The notes: a model not told the origin generated them from the sequence alone. DNA of 64,000 nucleotides from Aldrovandia affinis (GCA_029706075.1 JAINUG010000174.1:682001-746000), one strand, 5' to 3'. Shown: positions 33,121 to 45,001, counted from the stretch's first letter. Numbers and translations are program-made.

Positions 33121-34470
33121 GTGAGATTACTGCACGCTCACCAGCAGTGGGCAGCGTGGAGAGAGTCCACCATCACAGAGCTTTCTCTCCTGCCCCTGGC
33201 TGAGGAGACGCAGTGCTATTGTAACAGGGTCAAGAAAAACTGTGACATAACCACGCATTGGAGCAAAACCGTAACTAAGCAGCTCCATTATTTTGCATAG
33301 TTTTCTTTCGGTTTGGCACCAATTCATGGATACGTCGGTCTGTCTTAACCATGCTTTATACGGAAAGTTGAGAAACACTACTGATATCCATCCCAGAAGC
33401 CATTCATTTTCATGGTACACAAACTTTCCTTCATCAAAATTGTAAAAAGTATAAAGAAATGTTTAGGGATTGTTCTTTTATATATTTGTTGATAAGCAAA
33501 AGCTTTTTTTAAGGAAATACTTTATTTTTTATTTTAAAGTATTTTTAATGATGATCATCCAATTCTTTGATTACACTTTTTGTTCATTACCAAAGTCAGA
33601 GAACAATCGATTCTTTGATTTGATGAAGGAAAGTTTGTGATGTTGGAACTGTAGATTGTAGTCTAGAACAGGGCATTTTGTTCAAAATAAGTTTTTACCA
33701 TTTACATTAACTTAAGAGCAAATGTTCAACAGTAAACCTCTTGCTTCCATGCATTTTAGCAGTTGTTCTTAGTTGTTGTTCTGCATTTGAACTACAGAAT
33801 GTTTTTTCACAACACATACTATACTAACAGCTTTGTCTCCATTTTGTTTCAACACAGCATCTAAATATGGGAAGAAAATATATCAGTGTACAAGGATGGA
33901 ACCTTTACTTCTATTTTACTGGAAACATAAAAACACGTTAAGCTTTAGTATATACTCCACGATAAAAGCTCTGTTTTTATATGGTCTCCTTCTGATTTGA
34001 AGCTACCTAAATGTGAATATTACACTGGGAATGGAGCAATTGTTGCAGGAATTCTGCAGGATAGGTTTTGATTAATTGATTCACCCATGTGTGTTGTGTG
34101 TTACAAATATAGTTTCTTATCTTGAACATTCCTCTATGGTTTTCCTGTCTGTTTTTTAAATATATTCTACGATTAATGTGGTTGGTAACACATAAAAAAG
34201 TTGAATTGTTCTTATGAAATATGAGGCCTAACAGCCAGCTTCGTAAGACTACGACATACAGTGGATTTAAGCACAGAGGGAGAAGGTGTGCTGTGATGTT
34301 CTGTGAAGATTCTGTGATGAGTTAGAAGGAAAATGCATCGATGAGGCAGGGTTGACATTGAAAAGACACTCGCGAGAGAGTCGGGTGCCAACTGCAATGC
34401 CTCGTTCTTTCAGACGTGTACTGGATAGGGCCAAGGCTTGTATCAATAAACTGTTCTACACAGATTGTGT
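33121..34470 (+). other. ZNF185 3'UTR with possible intron
   Basis: The stop TAG (33118-33120) is directly followed by GTGAGAT, a donor-like site, and a good acceptor (TTTGTTTCAACACAG) ends at 33857. The 3'UTR may therefore be spliced, with a last exon of about 33858-34465. No other feature is seen in the AT-rich stretch. Confidence 0.5.
34445..34450 (+). terminator. Poly(A) signal of ZNF185
   Basis: AATAAA 1.3 kb past the stop, the last canonical hexamer before the convergent FUT11 transcript begins. Confidence 0.6.
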
Positions 34471-34482
34471 ACTGCATTTAAT

Positions 34483-34488
34483 TTTATT
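34483..34488 (-). terminator. FUT11: Poly(A) signal of FUT11
   Basis: TTTATT on plus is AATAAA on the FUT11 strand. It is 690 bases past the stop and faces the ZNF185 signal 33 bases away, so the two cleavage sites should fall in the same 30 bases. Confidence 0.5.
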
Positions 34489-35171
34489 CTCATTGTTTTC
34501 TTTTTTAAAAATGGTCAAATAATCCAGTTTAATATAAACAAAGATATAAATATGCATATGTATATATGAAACACTGTGTACATGTGCACTTATTACAAAG
34601 GAAAACGTGTAGATATCTGTACAACTGTGCTGTTGTCCATTACAGCCAGCGCACCTTATCTGCATATATTTTCAGATCAGGGCTGGACTTGCAACACCAC
34701 CGACACATCTGCCAGCAACAAATAACTTTTACCTGCCAATGGTCTTTTGGTACTACACAAGATCAAGCCTGTTATAAGCAGTGTATTTGTAGCTTGTTTG
34801 TGGATGAGTTAGGGGTTTGATTCAGACTTACTCTAAATGAGTAAGAACAAGTGTATACATGAAATACAAAGGGGGGACACAGAGTCCCTCCCTCAAAACA
34901 ACTTTCCTGAGTTTGTAAACAAAGGAAGGTCTTTTGAAATACTGTGGCGGTGTGCTTAGCTGAGTTAAAAATAAAAAATTCTAAGAACCACGACCCTATA
35001 TAAACCGATCCACTTTGCTGCATACAACGTGATGTGGGCGGGCAGACACAGACGACTTGATTTAAGACAGGCGCTGGTACCAGTCTTGATTCTCGCTCGT
35101 TTCAGTCTCCATGGGCAGGCGGAGTCTGTCTGAATGCACCACGGTGAGGGGGCTAGGGCTGTTCCCCCACT

Positions 35172-37273
35172 TCAGTGGCCCCCAGCTCTCCTCACTGCCA
35201 GCTCCTGGATGTGGTGCCACAGTAGCCCGGGGTCTGATACATTGTGCTGGATCAGGGAGCCCAGACCCTCTGCCTGGTCCAGACTCTGCCAGTAGTCCTG
35301 CGGCCACATCTGAAGCCAGCTGCCACCACACATGAGCGTGCACACACACACACACACACACACGCACACACACGCACACGCACACACACACACACACACA
35401 GGAATGCGTAATTATTGTCACTTACAGTGAACATCCAATATGGGTAACTCAAAATGTGAGAAAAGGATTATATCTGGCTGTTAAATTATAATAAAGCATG
35501 CCAGTACTACTCTAGCTCTGTGCTACAGAGGCTAAATGAAAGGATCGGAGGCATGAAAAGGCAGCCAGACTCACCCATCGTTGGGTGGAATGTCCTCGAC
35601 GTTCCCGTAGCCCGGGGCGGGCAGGGGGCAGCCCATGTGAGAGTTGTTGGCCATCCTGGGCTCAGGCGGTGGGTGCTGCCCAGGGTCTCGGCGATGGGCT
35701 CGCGCGGCCGCTAGCCGTCGGTTCTCCTGGTCGCACACAAAGCACTCAAAGCCGTTGAGGTAGTTTGGCTTGCTCATGTCGTTGACGCCCCACTCGCGGC
35801 TCTCCAGCACCTCTAGGAGGAGACCGTTGACGACCTGCCGAGGGTCCTTGTACTCCAGGAAGCGGGCGTATTTGCCGTCGTCCGAGTCCAATGCCCGCAG
35901 GTGTTCGGCGAGCTCGCGGGGCGAAGGGAAATCGTCGATGAGGACAGCGGAGTGGGAGTTTGGCAGCCAGTCGGCCACGGACGGCGACCCCCGGTAAACG
36001 GGCACGCAGCCCTGGTGGAGTGGCCGCCACAGCTTCTCCGTCAGGTAGTCCGGACACAGCCCGTTCTCCAGGGCCAGGTGGAATTTGTAGCGGGCCACGA
36101 AACTCATGAACTGGCTGTCCTCCCCCGTTGCTGTGCTGGTGTCCTCCAGTCGCTCGGGGAGTGGCTTGTTGTTGAGGCACTTCCCGTACGAGTCCACCTG
36201 GGGATGGGGGCACAGGGTAGGGGGATGGGGGCACAGGCTTAGGGGGATGGGGGATTACTGCATGTGCCAGGAACTGACTGTGTCCCTATGTGACGTCTAC
36301 AGTGAGCATAACATGAGGAGAAAGCAAAAACATAGTTTGCAGTGTTGTGATATCAGTCATATGCTCAGCTGTGCAAGGGCACAAGAGTTTAATGCACCCC
36401 AAAGTGAAATGTACTGCCTGCATAACAATGATAACAACATGACCAGGTAGATCACCGCTGGGTAAAATTCAACCAGACCTACCGTGTCGGAATGTTGTTT
36501 TGGAACATTTCAATGCACACAGGTCAATATACTTTGGAGCACTGAACTGTGTGTCGGTGTGGATATTTTTCCTTTTTGGAGGCGACCATTACCTCGATGT
36601 ACTTCATGAGCTCCTGGACGTATCGGTCGCGGTCAGACGGGACGTCGCAGTGGGACTGTAAGTAAAGTACGGGCGCCAGCCCCGCCTGTCGCCAGCGGTT
36701 CTTCTCCGACAGCGAGACCACGGGGGCCAGCAGGTACTCCAGCGAGGGCAGCCACTGCAGCGTGAGGGGGTAGTCCGAGTCCCGGCGGAAGGTGGCCGTG
36801 TAGTTGAAGAGCCGGATGCCGGGGCCGTGGGACAGGACGTAGTTGTTCATGGGCGACTCCTCGTGGAACAGCGCCCAGGTCTGGTGGGGCAGGCGGGGCA
36901 GCGGGGCCTCGTACGCCCGGAAGTCGGTGCCGTAGAAGACGACGGTGGAAGTGCGCCGGTGCAGCTGCACTTTGCGGTTGCGCGTGACCAGGCAGGATGA
37001 CCGGGCGCAGTCGATGCGCTCCGTGTCGCCGGGGAAGTGGGGGAACAGGCCTGCGCTCCACCACAGGAGGATGGGCAGCTCCCTGTTGCTGCGGGAGTCG
37101 TTGTTTCCGGGGCCGCGGTACGAGCTCACCGTGGTGAACTCCATGTCAGAGAGGGCGCTCTGCGGCTGGAAGGCCTCCCCATCGCCTGAGTCCATGGGCC
37201 CCTGACTCCAACAGGGCGTTGCCCCCAGCAACCCAAACAACAGAGCAGCCACCACCCAGCCCTGCACAGCCAT
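35172..37273 (-). CDS. FUT11: FUT11 (POFUT4), GT10-family fucosyltransferase, 3 coding exons
   Basis: Coding exons are 37273-36593, 36197-35575 and 35319-35172; they splice in frame to 483 residues (human FUT11 is about 490). Residues 1-23 are a signal or anchor segment ([16 protein letters not shown]). The GT10 core is in exon 2: [19 protein letters not shown] at about 266-284, then [12 protein letters not shown], which binds GDP-fucose in the family. A CFVC motif follows YLNGFE, and the C-terminus has [14 protein letters not shown], as in FUT10/FUT11. FUT10 and FUT11 are reported as protein O-fucosyltransferases acting on EMI domains in the ER, not as Lewis-type enzymes. An acceptor-like TGTTTCAG two bases before the ATG suggests a noncoding first exon upstream. 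Exon 1 and exon 2 are strongly GC-rich against AT-rich flanks. FUT11 fits better than FUT10, but this is by memory of the C-terminus. Confidence 0.92.
35335..35402. repeat. (CA)n microsatellite
   Basis: CA units with scattered G in the last FUT11 intron, 20 bases upstream of the last exon's acceptor (in gene direction). Confidence 0.9.
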
Positions 37274-37979
37274 CTCTGAAACAGATGTAACATTATTTTT
37301 TATTTTTTGCTATGGATGTGTTCACTACATAACAATGAGTATGGCGTGACCTCATTAAAACAACCACCACATAAGTAATGGCGTAAATGATTTACACACG
37401 AGTTGAAAATACAATTTGGTTACAGGAAAAAGTCGCAGAACAGAACAGTCGCTTTGAACGCAACAATTTTTGCTGCAGGGTGTTGACACAATGCAGGATG
37501 TGGCAGGTTTGGTCCAATCATAAAGCGGTGACAGGGGGAGGACAGAAAGAACTTAATTATACTCATAACAAAAATAGTAAAATGTGGACATTCCACGTAT
37601 CATCACAGCAGTCTCTCAAAGGATAAACTCGATTTCCCTATGAAAACGAAAATAATTATCCAGTCGTACAAGATTCAAGATGAACATCCGCGAACAAGAC
37701 TTGCATCTTTGGGATGAACGGCAAATGTGATAAACGAGAACGATGCAGACTCTGAATTGATTAGGTTCGTTAAAAGTTTAAATAGAAATACAGAATAAAC
37801 TGTTAACTAACAAGTTAGATATATCATTGGCTGGGTTTGCAAATTCAATGCCCCTCGTGTCCATCAAATTCAGTTTCTCCGGCTTTAAAGAAAAAACAAG
37901 ACAGACATTTGTACAAGCCCAGAGACAAGAAATAGACATCTACAAGAATAGCATGTAAGACAACAGTTGCCTAACCGTT

Positions 37980-38420
37980 TTCAGTGCCCCGCAGACATTC
38001 CCTTCCTTATGTGCTTGGCCACGGAGTGTGAGCTAACAGGAAGTGGAAAAGGGGAAGGGGTGGGAAACTGGGATGGCTAACTCGCTAGCGACTTATGGCT
38101 ATACAAGTAGCCTATTGTTTAGCTAATGCTGGAATATTATGTAGCAAGCTATAGAAACACGTATATTGTATACAATGCACTGGGTCGTTATTAGCTTATA
38201 TTTTCTGTAACGCATACCGTGTGCATCAAGTGCATGTTCCAGAGGCACTTGCAACCATAGATATGCTTGCAACACTTGCTGCATCATTGTCCTTACGTCG
38301 CTGCGAAAAGAGTGCTCGTGCACGCGGAATGAGGGGCGGAAGTGGCACGACAAGCTAATAATTAGTCACTGACCCGTTGCTACACTGATTTTTGGACTAT
38401 GGATTTATAAGGGTAACACT
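37980..38420. promoter_or_regulatory. Probable shared promoter region of FUT11 and RAB9B
   Basis: FUT11 runs left and RAB9B runs right from this spacer. It contains ETS-like sites (AGGAAGTGGAAAAGG near 38038 and GCGGAAGTGGC near 38336) and, with 38560-38860, the only CpG-bearing non-coding sequence nearby. No transcription start is directly visible. Confidence 0.35.
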
Positions 38421-38559
38421 TCTTTCATGAACAATGTATTGGCTATATCGTGCTGTGAAATATATTTTACATATTATAAACAGTTTTAATGAACGAATGA
38501 ATAGTGGTGGTAATTGTTCATAATCATAAGATGTTTACAACCCTATGTTTTAAACTGCA

Positions 38560-38862
38560 GTCATTTTATTCGACATTCGTTTGACAACTTGAGGCCCACG
38601 GTCAGGATAACCGAGAAACTGCCCTTGAAATACGGGCGTGGGGTTCTTGAGCCGGTGCACCATACAGCATACACACAGAAAGTCCTGCCACCGCGAGGAA
38701 TTCACCACACCACCATTCTGCACAAACAGACTGTCTCTAAGTACGCGCACTATCTGAGTAACTTGAGCGCGCATGACCGGCGAGTGCACGCTAAATCTCA
38801 GTCTGTGCCAGTGGTGGTGCACGCCACGACATCAGTAACGTCTGTTATCGTGCAGAATGAGG
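38560..38862 (+). other. Open, CpG-rich stretch: candidate RAB9B 5' exon
   Basis: A frame stays open for over 340 bases (38514-38870) but contains no ATG. It ends at CAGAATGAG followed by GTAAATTA, a weak donor. The content (YGRGVLEPVHHTAYTQKVLP and on) matches nothing I know. The simplest reading is a noncoding first exon of RAB9B, whose start-codon exon begins after an acceptor at 39894. Confidence 0.3.
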
Positions 38863-39938
38863 TAAATTAATCAACTTTTCTAACTATCAGAGTTAAGGTA
38901 TTATTTTTGCATTTATAAATCGTTATATTTTAAAATATGGTTATTCCGGTGTACGTCTACCTGACTTGTCTAAATGTTTGTTGTGTATATATTTTTTTTT
39001 TTTTTTTTTAGCTAGCAAGCATTTCGGCTCTAAGCTTCACAACTAAAGTAGCTAGCTAACTAGTAAATAGCAAATTTGTGATTTCACGTTCTGCTGGCTA
39101 ATTTCGTTGTATTCTGAGATGCAAGTGTAGCGTTTAGTGGCACATGCGAAAACTACAGTAGGCGGAGTACAGTATTCGCGATTGTGTTATTGTTCGCTGT
39201 GTCACTAGCAAAACCGTGGGCACAGGTGGATGCAAGATAGTGAGCTAGAAAGCTAGCAACGTAAGGAGCGTGCGCAACAGTAAGCCGGCTGTTTCCTGCC
39301 ATATTCTGTCCACAACGCAATGTGTGCGCTTGGGATGAAAAAAAACAAAAACACTCGGCAATAACAATAATGATTAATTCCTATATGTAACGTGTTCGCT
39401 CACAGTCCATTGTACCGTAAGTCATACACCCAACAGCCTGTAGCTATCTCAGTTAAGCATGAAACGGGTTTAATTATCGACAAAAGTGAACTCGAACTCG
39501 AGAAAAACACGAGTATGCAATAGCAGGATGTGAAAACAGCCGTGTTTCACATCCTTATCTCCAGGTGGGCACACGACCTTGCTTGCTCTGATCATGACAA
39601 ACTGCCACAATATCGCAGCCACATAGTTAAGTTATGCATTTCATAAGCAGATATGACTTATGATTGTTCTTACCTTGTAAGAACTATGATAAATGTTCTT
39701 ACAACACAGTATTAATGCAGTATACAACTTGAAAAAATATATATATATAATAGAAAAATAAGAGCTACATCTGCACATAAATGCTTAGAAAATGTGGCTT
39801 AAATGTAAATGTGACGTGGCTGGTTTCTGAGGTGTGAGCGAAATTGCGCGGCCATCCCTGAGTGCATTGCCCTGCTGTGCGTGTACCCTAGCAGGTGGCA
39901 TTGAAGGTGCCTGGCCTTCTGCCTGGGAGCGGGCCACA

Positions 39939-40550
39939 ATGAGCGGGAAGAGTTTGCTGCTGAAGGTGATCCTGTTGGGCGACGGCGGGGTGGGGAAGAG
40001 CTCCCTGATGAACCGCTACGTGACGGACCGCTTCGACTCGCAGTCCTTCCACACCATCGGCGTGGAGTTCCTCAACCGCGACCTGGAGGTGGACGGCCGC
40101 CTCGTGACCCTGCAGATCTGGGACACGGCCGGCCAGGAGCGCTTCAAGAGCCTGCGCACGCCCTTCTACCGGGGCGCCGACTGCTGCCTGCTCACCTTCG
40201 CCGTGGACGACCTGCAGAGCTTCCACAACCTGGGCTGCTGGAAGAAGGAGTTCATGTACTACTCGGACGTGCGGGACCCCGAGCGCTTCCCGTTCGTGGT
40301 GCTCGGCAACAAGGTGGACAAGGCGTCGGAGCGAGAGGTGGGCGAGGACGAGGCGCGCGCCTGGTGCCAGGAGAACGGGGCCTGCCCGTACTTTGAGACC
40401 AGCGCCAAGGACGACACCAACGTGGGGGCGGCGTTCGAGGCGGCCGTGCGGGAGGTGCTGGCGGGGGAAGACCAGCTGGACCATGCGCTGCTGAGTAGCG
40501 CCATCGATCTCCACGGCAACCGCAAGGCTCCCCGCTCCTCCTGCTGTTGA
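39939..40550 (+). CDS. RAB9B: RAB9B-like small GTPase
   Basis: 203 residues in one coding exon; mammalian RAB9B has 201 and is also coded in one exon. G-box motifs are GDGGVGKS (14-21), T39 in FHTIGVEF (switch I), WDTAGQE (61-67), NKVD (124-127) and ETSAKD (153-158). The C-terminus is a double cysteine for prenylation. RAB9 proteins carry cargo such as mannose-6-phosphate receptors from late endosomes to the trans-Golgi. The start MSGKSLLLKV and FLNRDLEVDGR match RAB9B better than RAB9A (MAGKSSLFKV, FLNKDLEVDGH). The open frame runs 35 codons upstream of this Met, but a consensus acceptor (TACCCTAGCAG) ends at 39894 inside that stretch, and the chosen Met is the conserved one. The coding exon is markedly GC-rich in an AT-rich setting. 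The PLP1 neighbour supports the B paralogue. Confidence 0.95.
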   Translation: MSGKSLLLKVILLGDGGVGKSSLMNRYVTDRFDSQSFHTIGVEFLNRDLEVDGRLVTLQIWDTAGQERFKSLRTPFYRGADCCLLTFAVDDLQSFHNLGCWKKEFMYYSDVRDPERFPFVVLGNKVDKASEREVGEDEARAWCQENGACPYFETSAKDDTNVGAAFEAAVREVLAGEDQLDHALLSSAIDLHGNRKAPRSSCC

Positions 40551-41459
40551 ACCCCAAACACCCCCCCCCCTCTCATCCCTTCCTGTCCCTCCCTTTGCCA
40601 CCCTTGCTCTCTGCCCCCAATCTTCCCTGCAGGTTATTGAAACCCAGCATTATGTTGCAAACGTACAGATACAAGCCTTGCTTCAGGAGCTTGTTATGAG
40701 AGCCTTGAGCGACTCCCCCTCAGCGCGGCCCCACATGCCTCCCCTCGCCCACCCCTGTGACGGCCCGTGGGGTGAGACACAACTTTCTCTCGGCCTGAGG
40801 GCCAGCACAGTCATCTATAACTGCGCCCTCGCCTTCTCAAGAGCACACACAGTCTGCTTGTGGCACAATAGATGACTCATACAGATTATGCCCTGGAAAT
40901 AATGGTTCTAGAGTTTCACAAGGGCTCAGATGAAAGCATCAGCCGGCTTGTGGCATTGCGGGTTTGTCCAGAGGGGAAAAACTGCAGAAATAATGCACTG
41001 TTACGGCTTTGAATTCTGGGAAGGTCCAGAAGCAACCTTGCGCTTTGACCCCCACAGTAAACACTGAGTTAGCAGGTGAATGTGAATCCCCCCCCGTCTT
41101 TCGGAATCATGCTTGATCTTTACGTTTTGCTCAGCTTTTTTTGCGTGTGTGTCTTGTTTGGAACGGAAAAGCTGTAACGAACAATAACGGTACGTGCATT
41201 GCAGTAGCAGAATAACGGCTATAATTGGCTACAAAAGAAAGGGAACTTAATTTTATTTGTGTTTTGTAAAGGGACAAACTATTTGACTGCTTTCCCTTTT
41301 GCATTTATATTTATACATTTATTTAATTGTGAGTACAAAGTGGTACTGGACCTTTTGTTTTTTTTCTTGAAATTTGAAGCACTTGTTCAGCTTGTTTTAA
41401 TTTTTTTAATTTTTTTTCCTTTATCGGTTTCTAGATTGTGTACGTGCCCCTCTGTGCCT

Positions 41460-41462
<3 letters not shown>

Positions 41463-41522
<60 letters not shown>
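41463..41522. repeat. (GT)n microsatellite
   Basis: About 29 uninterrupted GT units in the RAB9B 3' region. Confidence 0.95.
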
Positions 41523-41524
<2 letters not shown>

Positions 41525-43618
41525 TCTCTGTTTATCTGTTTGTGTGTGATACTGAAGGCAGCACATCAGGGTGCAGACATTCCAGTTGCATCTCTACCCT
41601 GTATCTTTCTCATCTTGATTTGTTTTGTCACATTCCAGAGCCTTTGCTGGACAGATATGCTGTCCTTTGAATCAAACAGACGCAGCTAAATGTAACAGTC
41701 GTAGCTTCAGACATTTTATAATATTATGATCCATTAACTACTGAAGGCTATCTGCTTGGCGAACACCATACCATATATGTACCTATATCAACCTCATACT
41801 TAATACTCACGCGAGAGCCCTAATTGACAGATAACAAATCCAATTTTGTAATATGTATCTAGCAATGCATTTTATCACTGCAAATCCTGTGATAAGTGAA
41901 GTGAGCACGTCTGTCATTCTTCTTCAGCTATGCTATGGGATTGTTGCGTTGTTGGCTAAGATAATGGGCACACATTTTCAGTATTAATACAATGGTACAG
42001 GTTTGTTCCGAGAGCTGGCCCTCTCCACCTTATCTCCTCTACGATGTGAATTACATCAGAAATGAAGCATGTCAACTACTTTTCAGTGACTGCATTAGCG
42101 GATGGCTGTTCTAAGGTACATCGTTTTTGTTTGTTTGTTTGTTGTGACACTTGAGTTGCCCTAACTCTTAGCTTTGGCACTAGTTTGTTTTTAGATGAAT
42201 CATTCCTTTTTATTTGTATTTTTAATTCCCGTGGGGTTCTGTTTGGGTACTGAAGCTACATAATGCAGTAACACTGCATTAACACTGTAGATTTGTCTTC
42301 ACGTTTGCTTGCACTAGCGTGTCAACATTATAGGCTTATTTCTGGCCTCTTAATTTACAATCCCATTAATATGTTACTGTGTTAATTGGATTCACAATTA
42401 ACTTGTACAAATGGATGTAAGTTAATGGAGTGAGGTGCACTGTGAACATGAGAACGAGGCACTCACGCGCTCACTCAAATTTACCACTGTTTATTCTGGT
42501 ACGGTTACAATAGTTGACAAAAAAAAAAAAGTGGTATTTCTAGGCAGTTAGCCTACCAATGGTACGATCCACTGTATGGTGCATCAGCATTTGACATGCT
42601 GTAGCCGAGGCATTGATCTGCTGTTACAATGTTCGCAGGGCTTTCTGTTAACTGTAGAGTACTTAATGTGCAGTTAGCACGCATGCTAAAATGTCAGGCA
42701 GGTCTCCCCCTGCCCCTTTTCTGGCATTTTACGTTCAAGAAAATTTCAAGTTATTTTTAAAAATAAGCCGATTCATCGTCAGATTGCACTCGGCTGCTTA
42801 GCACATGTATCACTGCTGTAAAATGCCTATGAATAATCAGTATCAATAACATCTGAACATTTAGGCCTCGTTTGTAGATTGATCCCCACATGTCAACACT
42901 GTATACGTGTGAAGAGATGCGTACTGATCATTAACACAAGTATTGGAACTTAAACTTGTGGATCTTTGAATCTTCAAACATAGATCCGTCCTGTCCCAGT
43001 TTGGGCCTTGTCCTTGGACAAATTTGGATAGCATATTTAAGCCATGGTTAGCCTTTCATTACTTTTAAAAATAAACAATGGGTCAATAACATTTGTCTTT
43101 AAAGGATTTCAAGCGATCACTGATTACATAATGTATTGGACATAATAAATGCATAATAAATGCGTAACCCTTTAGTTCTGTGATATTATTTGAGAGCACA
43201 AGTTATTGAAACACTGACTTACCAAAAACTTAGTATTTTAAAAATTTTAAAAAAGATTTAAGAATGCAGCATGATTGTATTTGGCTATTCTTTCGCGGTT
43301 TCTGTTCATGCCAAATGCATTGATTGCTACATGACACGTTGCAAGAGGATCAGAAAAGCAGATGATGTCAAGTGAGTGTTAAATTGCCATCATGGGCACA
43401 GTGGTGTTATAAGGAAGCCTGGTCCAGATTATGTGGCCAGTTAGCAAATATTTATACCATGGGCGCATTATTATTGTAGTTCTGTTTTGTTTTTGAGTTG
43501 AATGAGATGATCCTATAAATGCCTGTGAAGGTTATGACATCCAGTGATTATCACATTACACGAAAGGGGTGAAGACTGTTTACAAACCTGATGCTGTCTA
43601 ATATTAAATACCAATATT

Positions 43619-43624
43619 AATAAA
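43619..43624 (+). terminator. RAB9B: Poly(A) signal of RAB9B
   Basis: AATAAA followed by an A-rich stretch, 3.07 kb past the stop. It faces a minus-strand AATAAA (43671-43676) of the next gene 47 bases away. Confidence 0.45.
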
Positions 43625-43670
43625 AAAACAGTAGCAGTGTGTTTTTTCCTCAATGTTGAACTTAACAGTT

Positions 43671-43676
43671 TTTATT
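43671..43676 (-). terminator. Poly(A) signal of the unassigned minus-strand gene
   Basis: TTTATT on plus, AATAAA on minus, about 405 bases past the stop of the candidate gene at 44082. Supports that gene ending before RAB9B's 3' end. Confidence 0.4.
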
Positions 43677-44081
43677 CTTTTTAATGTGGACTTCAATTTA
43701 GAAAAAATCTAATACTCAATTATTAAGGCAATGGAATATTTAACAGAAGCCAAAATCCATTTGCCATCAAATGACAAAAAAAATGAATAAACTTAATCAT
43801 TATGTTTACTACACATTTTCTGCAGTGCTAGCCTACATTGGCATGAAATATCCACACTTAAAAAATACTGAACTCAAAACCTTAATTTATATTTTAAGTA
43901 ATATCTTGCTGCAGACAGTCAAATTAAATTTCATAAACAATGATCTCTTATCTCAACTGTACTACATCACCCTCTGGTGGTAAGTCATGGAACATGTGGT
44001 AGACACAGTAAACCGGTCCAATCTGTAACAGGTTTTCCGTATGGTTTGGGTAGAGCCCTCATCATCCAAAGATGTCAGTCC

Positions 44082-44662
44082 TCAAGTGGAGGGGGGTTGA
44101 ATCTCTTCAAATAGAGCAGAGGGGGTGTAAGGGGAGCACAGACTCCCGTTTCTCTCCTTTGGGAGGCTTCTGAACAACACAAAGCCCTGGCTGCCCTCAG
44201 ACTCCTGTCTGCGTCTCTCCTTCAAGTACAGGCGACTCATGCCCAGTCTCAGCAAGCACTGAATCTGTGAAAAGGAGCAGGAGGAGGAGGAGGAGGGGAG
44301 GGGAGGGGGAAACAGTGACACGCGTTCTACACTCTCACCAGCAGGATCGCTGCAAACATACTGAACCCATCCTGGCATGGATATTGCCAATCAAACCAGC
44401 GATCAGTCTTTATGCCGCCCCTGAGAAGCCGATACCATCTCCATGACTCATGTCTGCCATTCTTGGGTGGGGGGGCATAATCTGATCGACCTCTGACCTC
44501 GTTCACAGAGGTGCCGTTATGCCCACACTTGGGCGGCCTGCGGACAGAGAGCAATGTACGCAGCAATGCAATGTGTGGCACCGCCCGAAGGTGAAGGTTT
44601 AAATCTTTGTTTCTGGCGATGGCATTTTTAACCGCCAGCAGCTGCAGGCGGTTGCTGAGCAC
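44082..44662 (-). CDS. Unassigned candidate gene, last two exons
   Basis: On the minus strand an open stretch (from about 44662) runs to CTGCTG at 44339, followed by GTGAGAG. After a 74-base intron with a long CT-rich tract and TTTTCACAG, a second exon (44264-44082) continues in phase 0 and ends in TGA. The joined reading across the intron is SMFAAILL then IQCLLRLGMSRLYLKERRRQ, a plausible membrane helix followed by a basic stretch; the end is rich in Ser and Pro (SALFEEIQPPST). No ATG start is visible, so more exons may lie upstream or the 5' part may be noncoding. I do not recognise the protein. It lies between convergent RAB9B and PLP1, where human has no gene that I recall. It could also be an alternative 3' part of PLP1. 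Confidence 0.4.
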
Positions 44663-45001
44663 TTTGGTGCACTCTACCCATCAAAAGCTGCACCCTTACC
44701 ACTCTGAATACCTACTTACTGCTTGCCACAGGCACAATAACATATCACAGTTCAGTACCAAGCATCAGACATCCATGTATCAAAGCCAACCTGTGAGCAG
44801 ACATGAATGAGGTTAATAGCAATGACAAAACCGTGGTTAGCAAGTGTCTCAGCACAGAATCAAGAACATGGCCCAGCAGCAAGATTGCAAAGGTCGTCCC
44901 GTGTTCCAGAGAAAACGATCACCAGACACACACTCCTCTATATGATGGTTTAATGGGAGGACAATGATTCCGTCAAGCGAGTATAGAGTAGTTTAGTACA
45001 A

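Larger units (their letters stand above)
40551..43640 (+). other. RAB9B: Long RAB9B 3'UTR
   Basis: No other gene is seen between the RAB9B stop and the AATAAA at 43619-43624. The stretch has a C run just after the stop (40559-40570), a long (GT)n (41463-41522) and otherwise AT-rich unique sequence. A 3 kb 3'UTR is plausible for this gene. Confidence 0.5.

Noticed and set aside
35571-36234. Second long minus-strand frame and plus-strand frames across FUT11 exon 2
   Set aside because: They are shadows of the GC-rich FUT11 exon in other frames.
39888-40601. Long minus-strand frames opposite RAB9B
   Set aside because: Shadows of a GC-rich coding exon; the plus frame carries all GTPase motifs.
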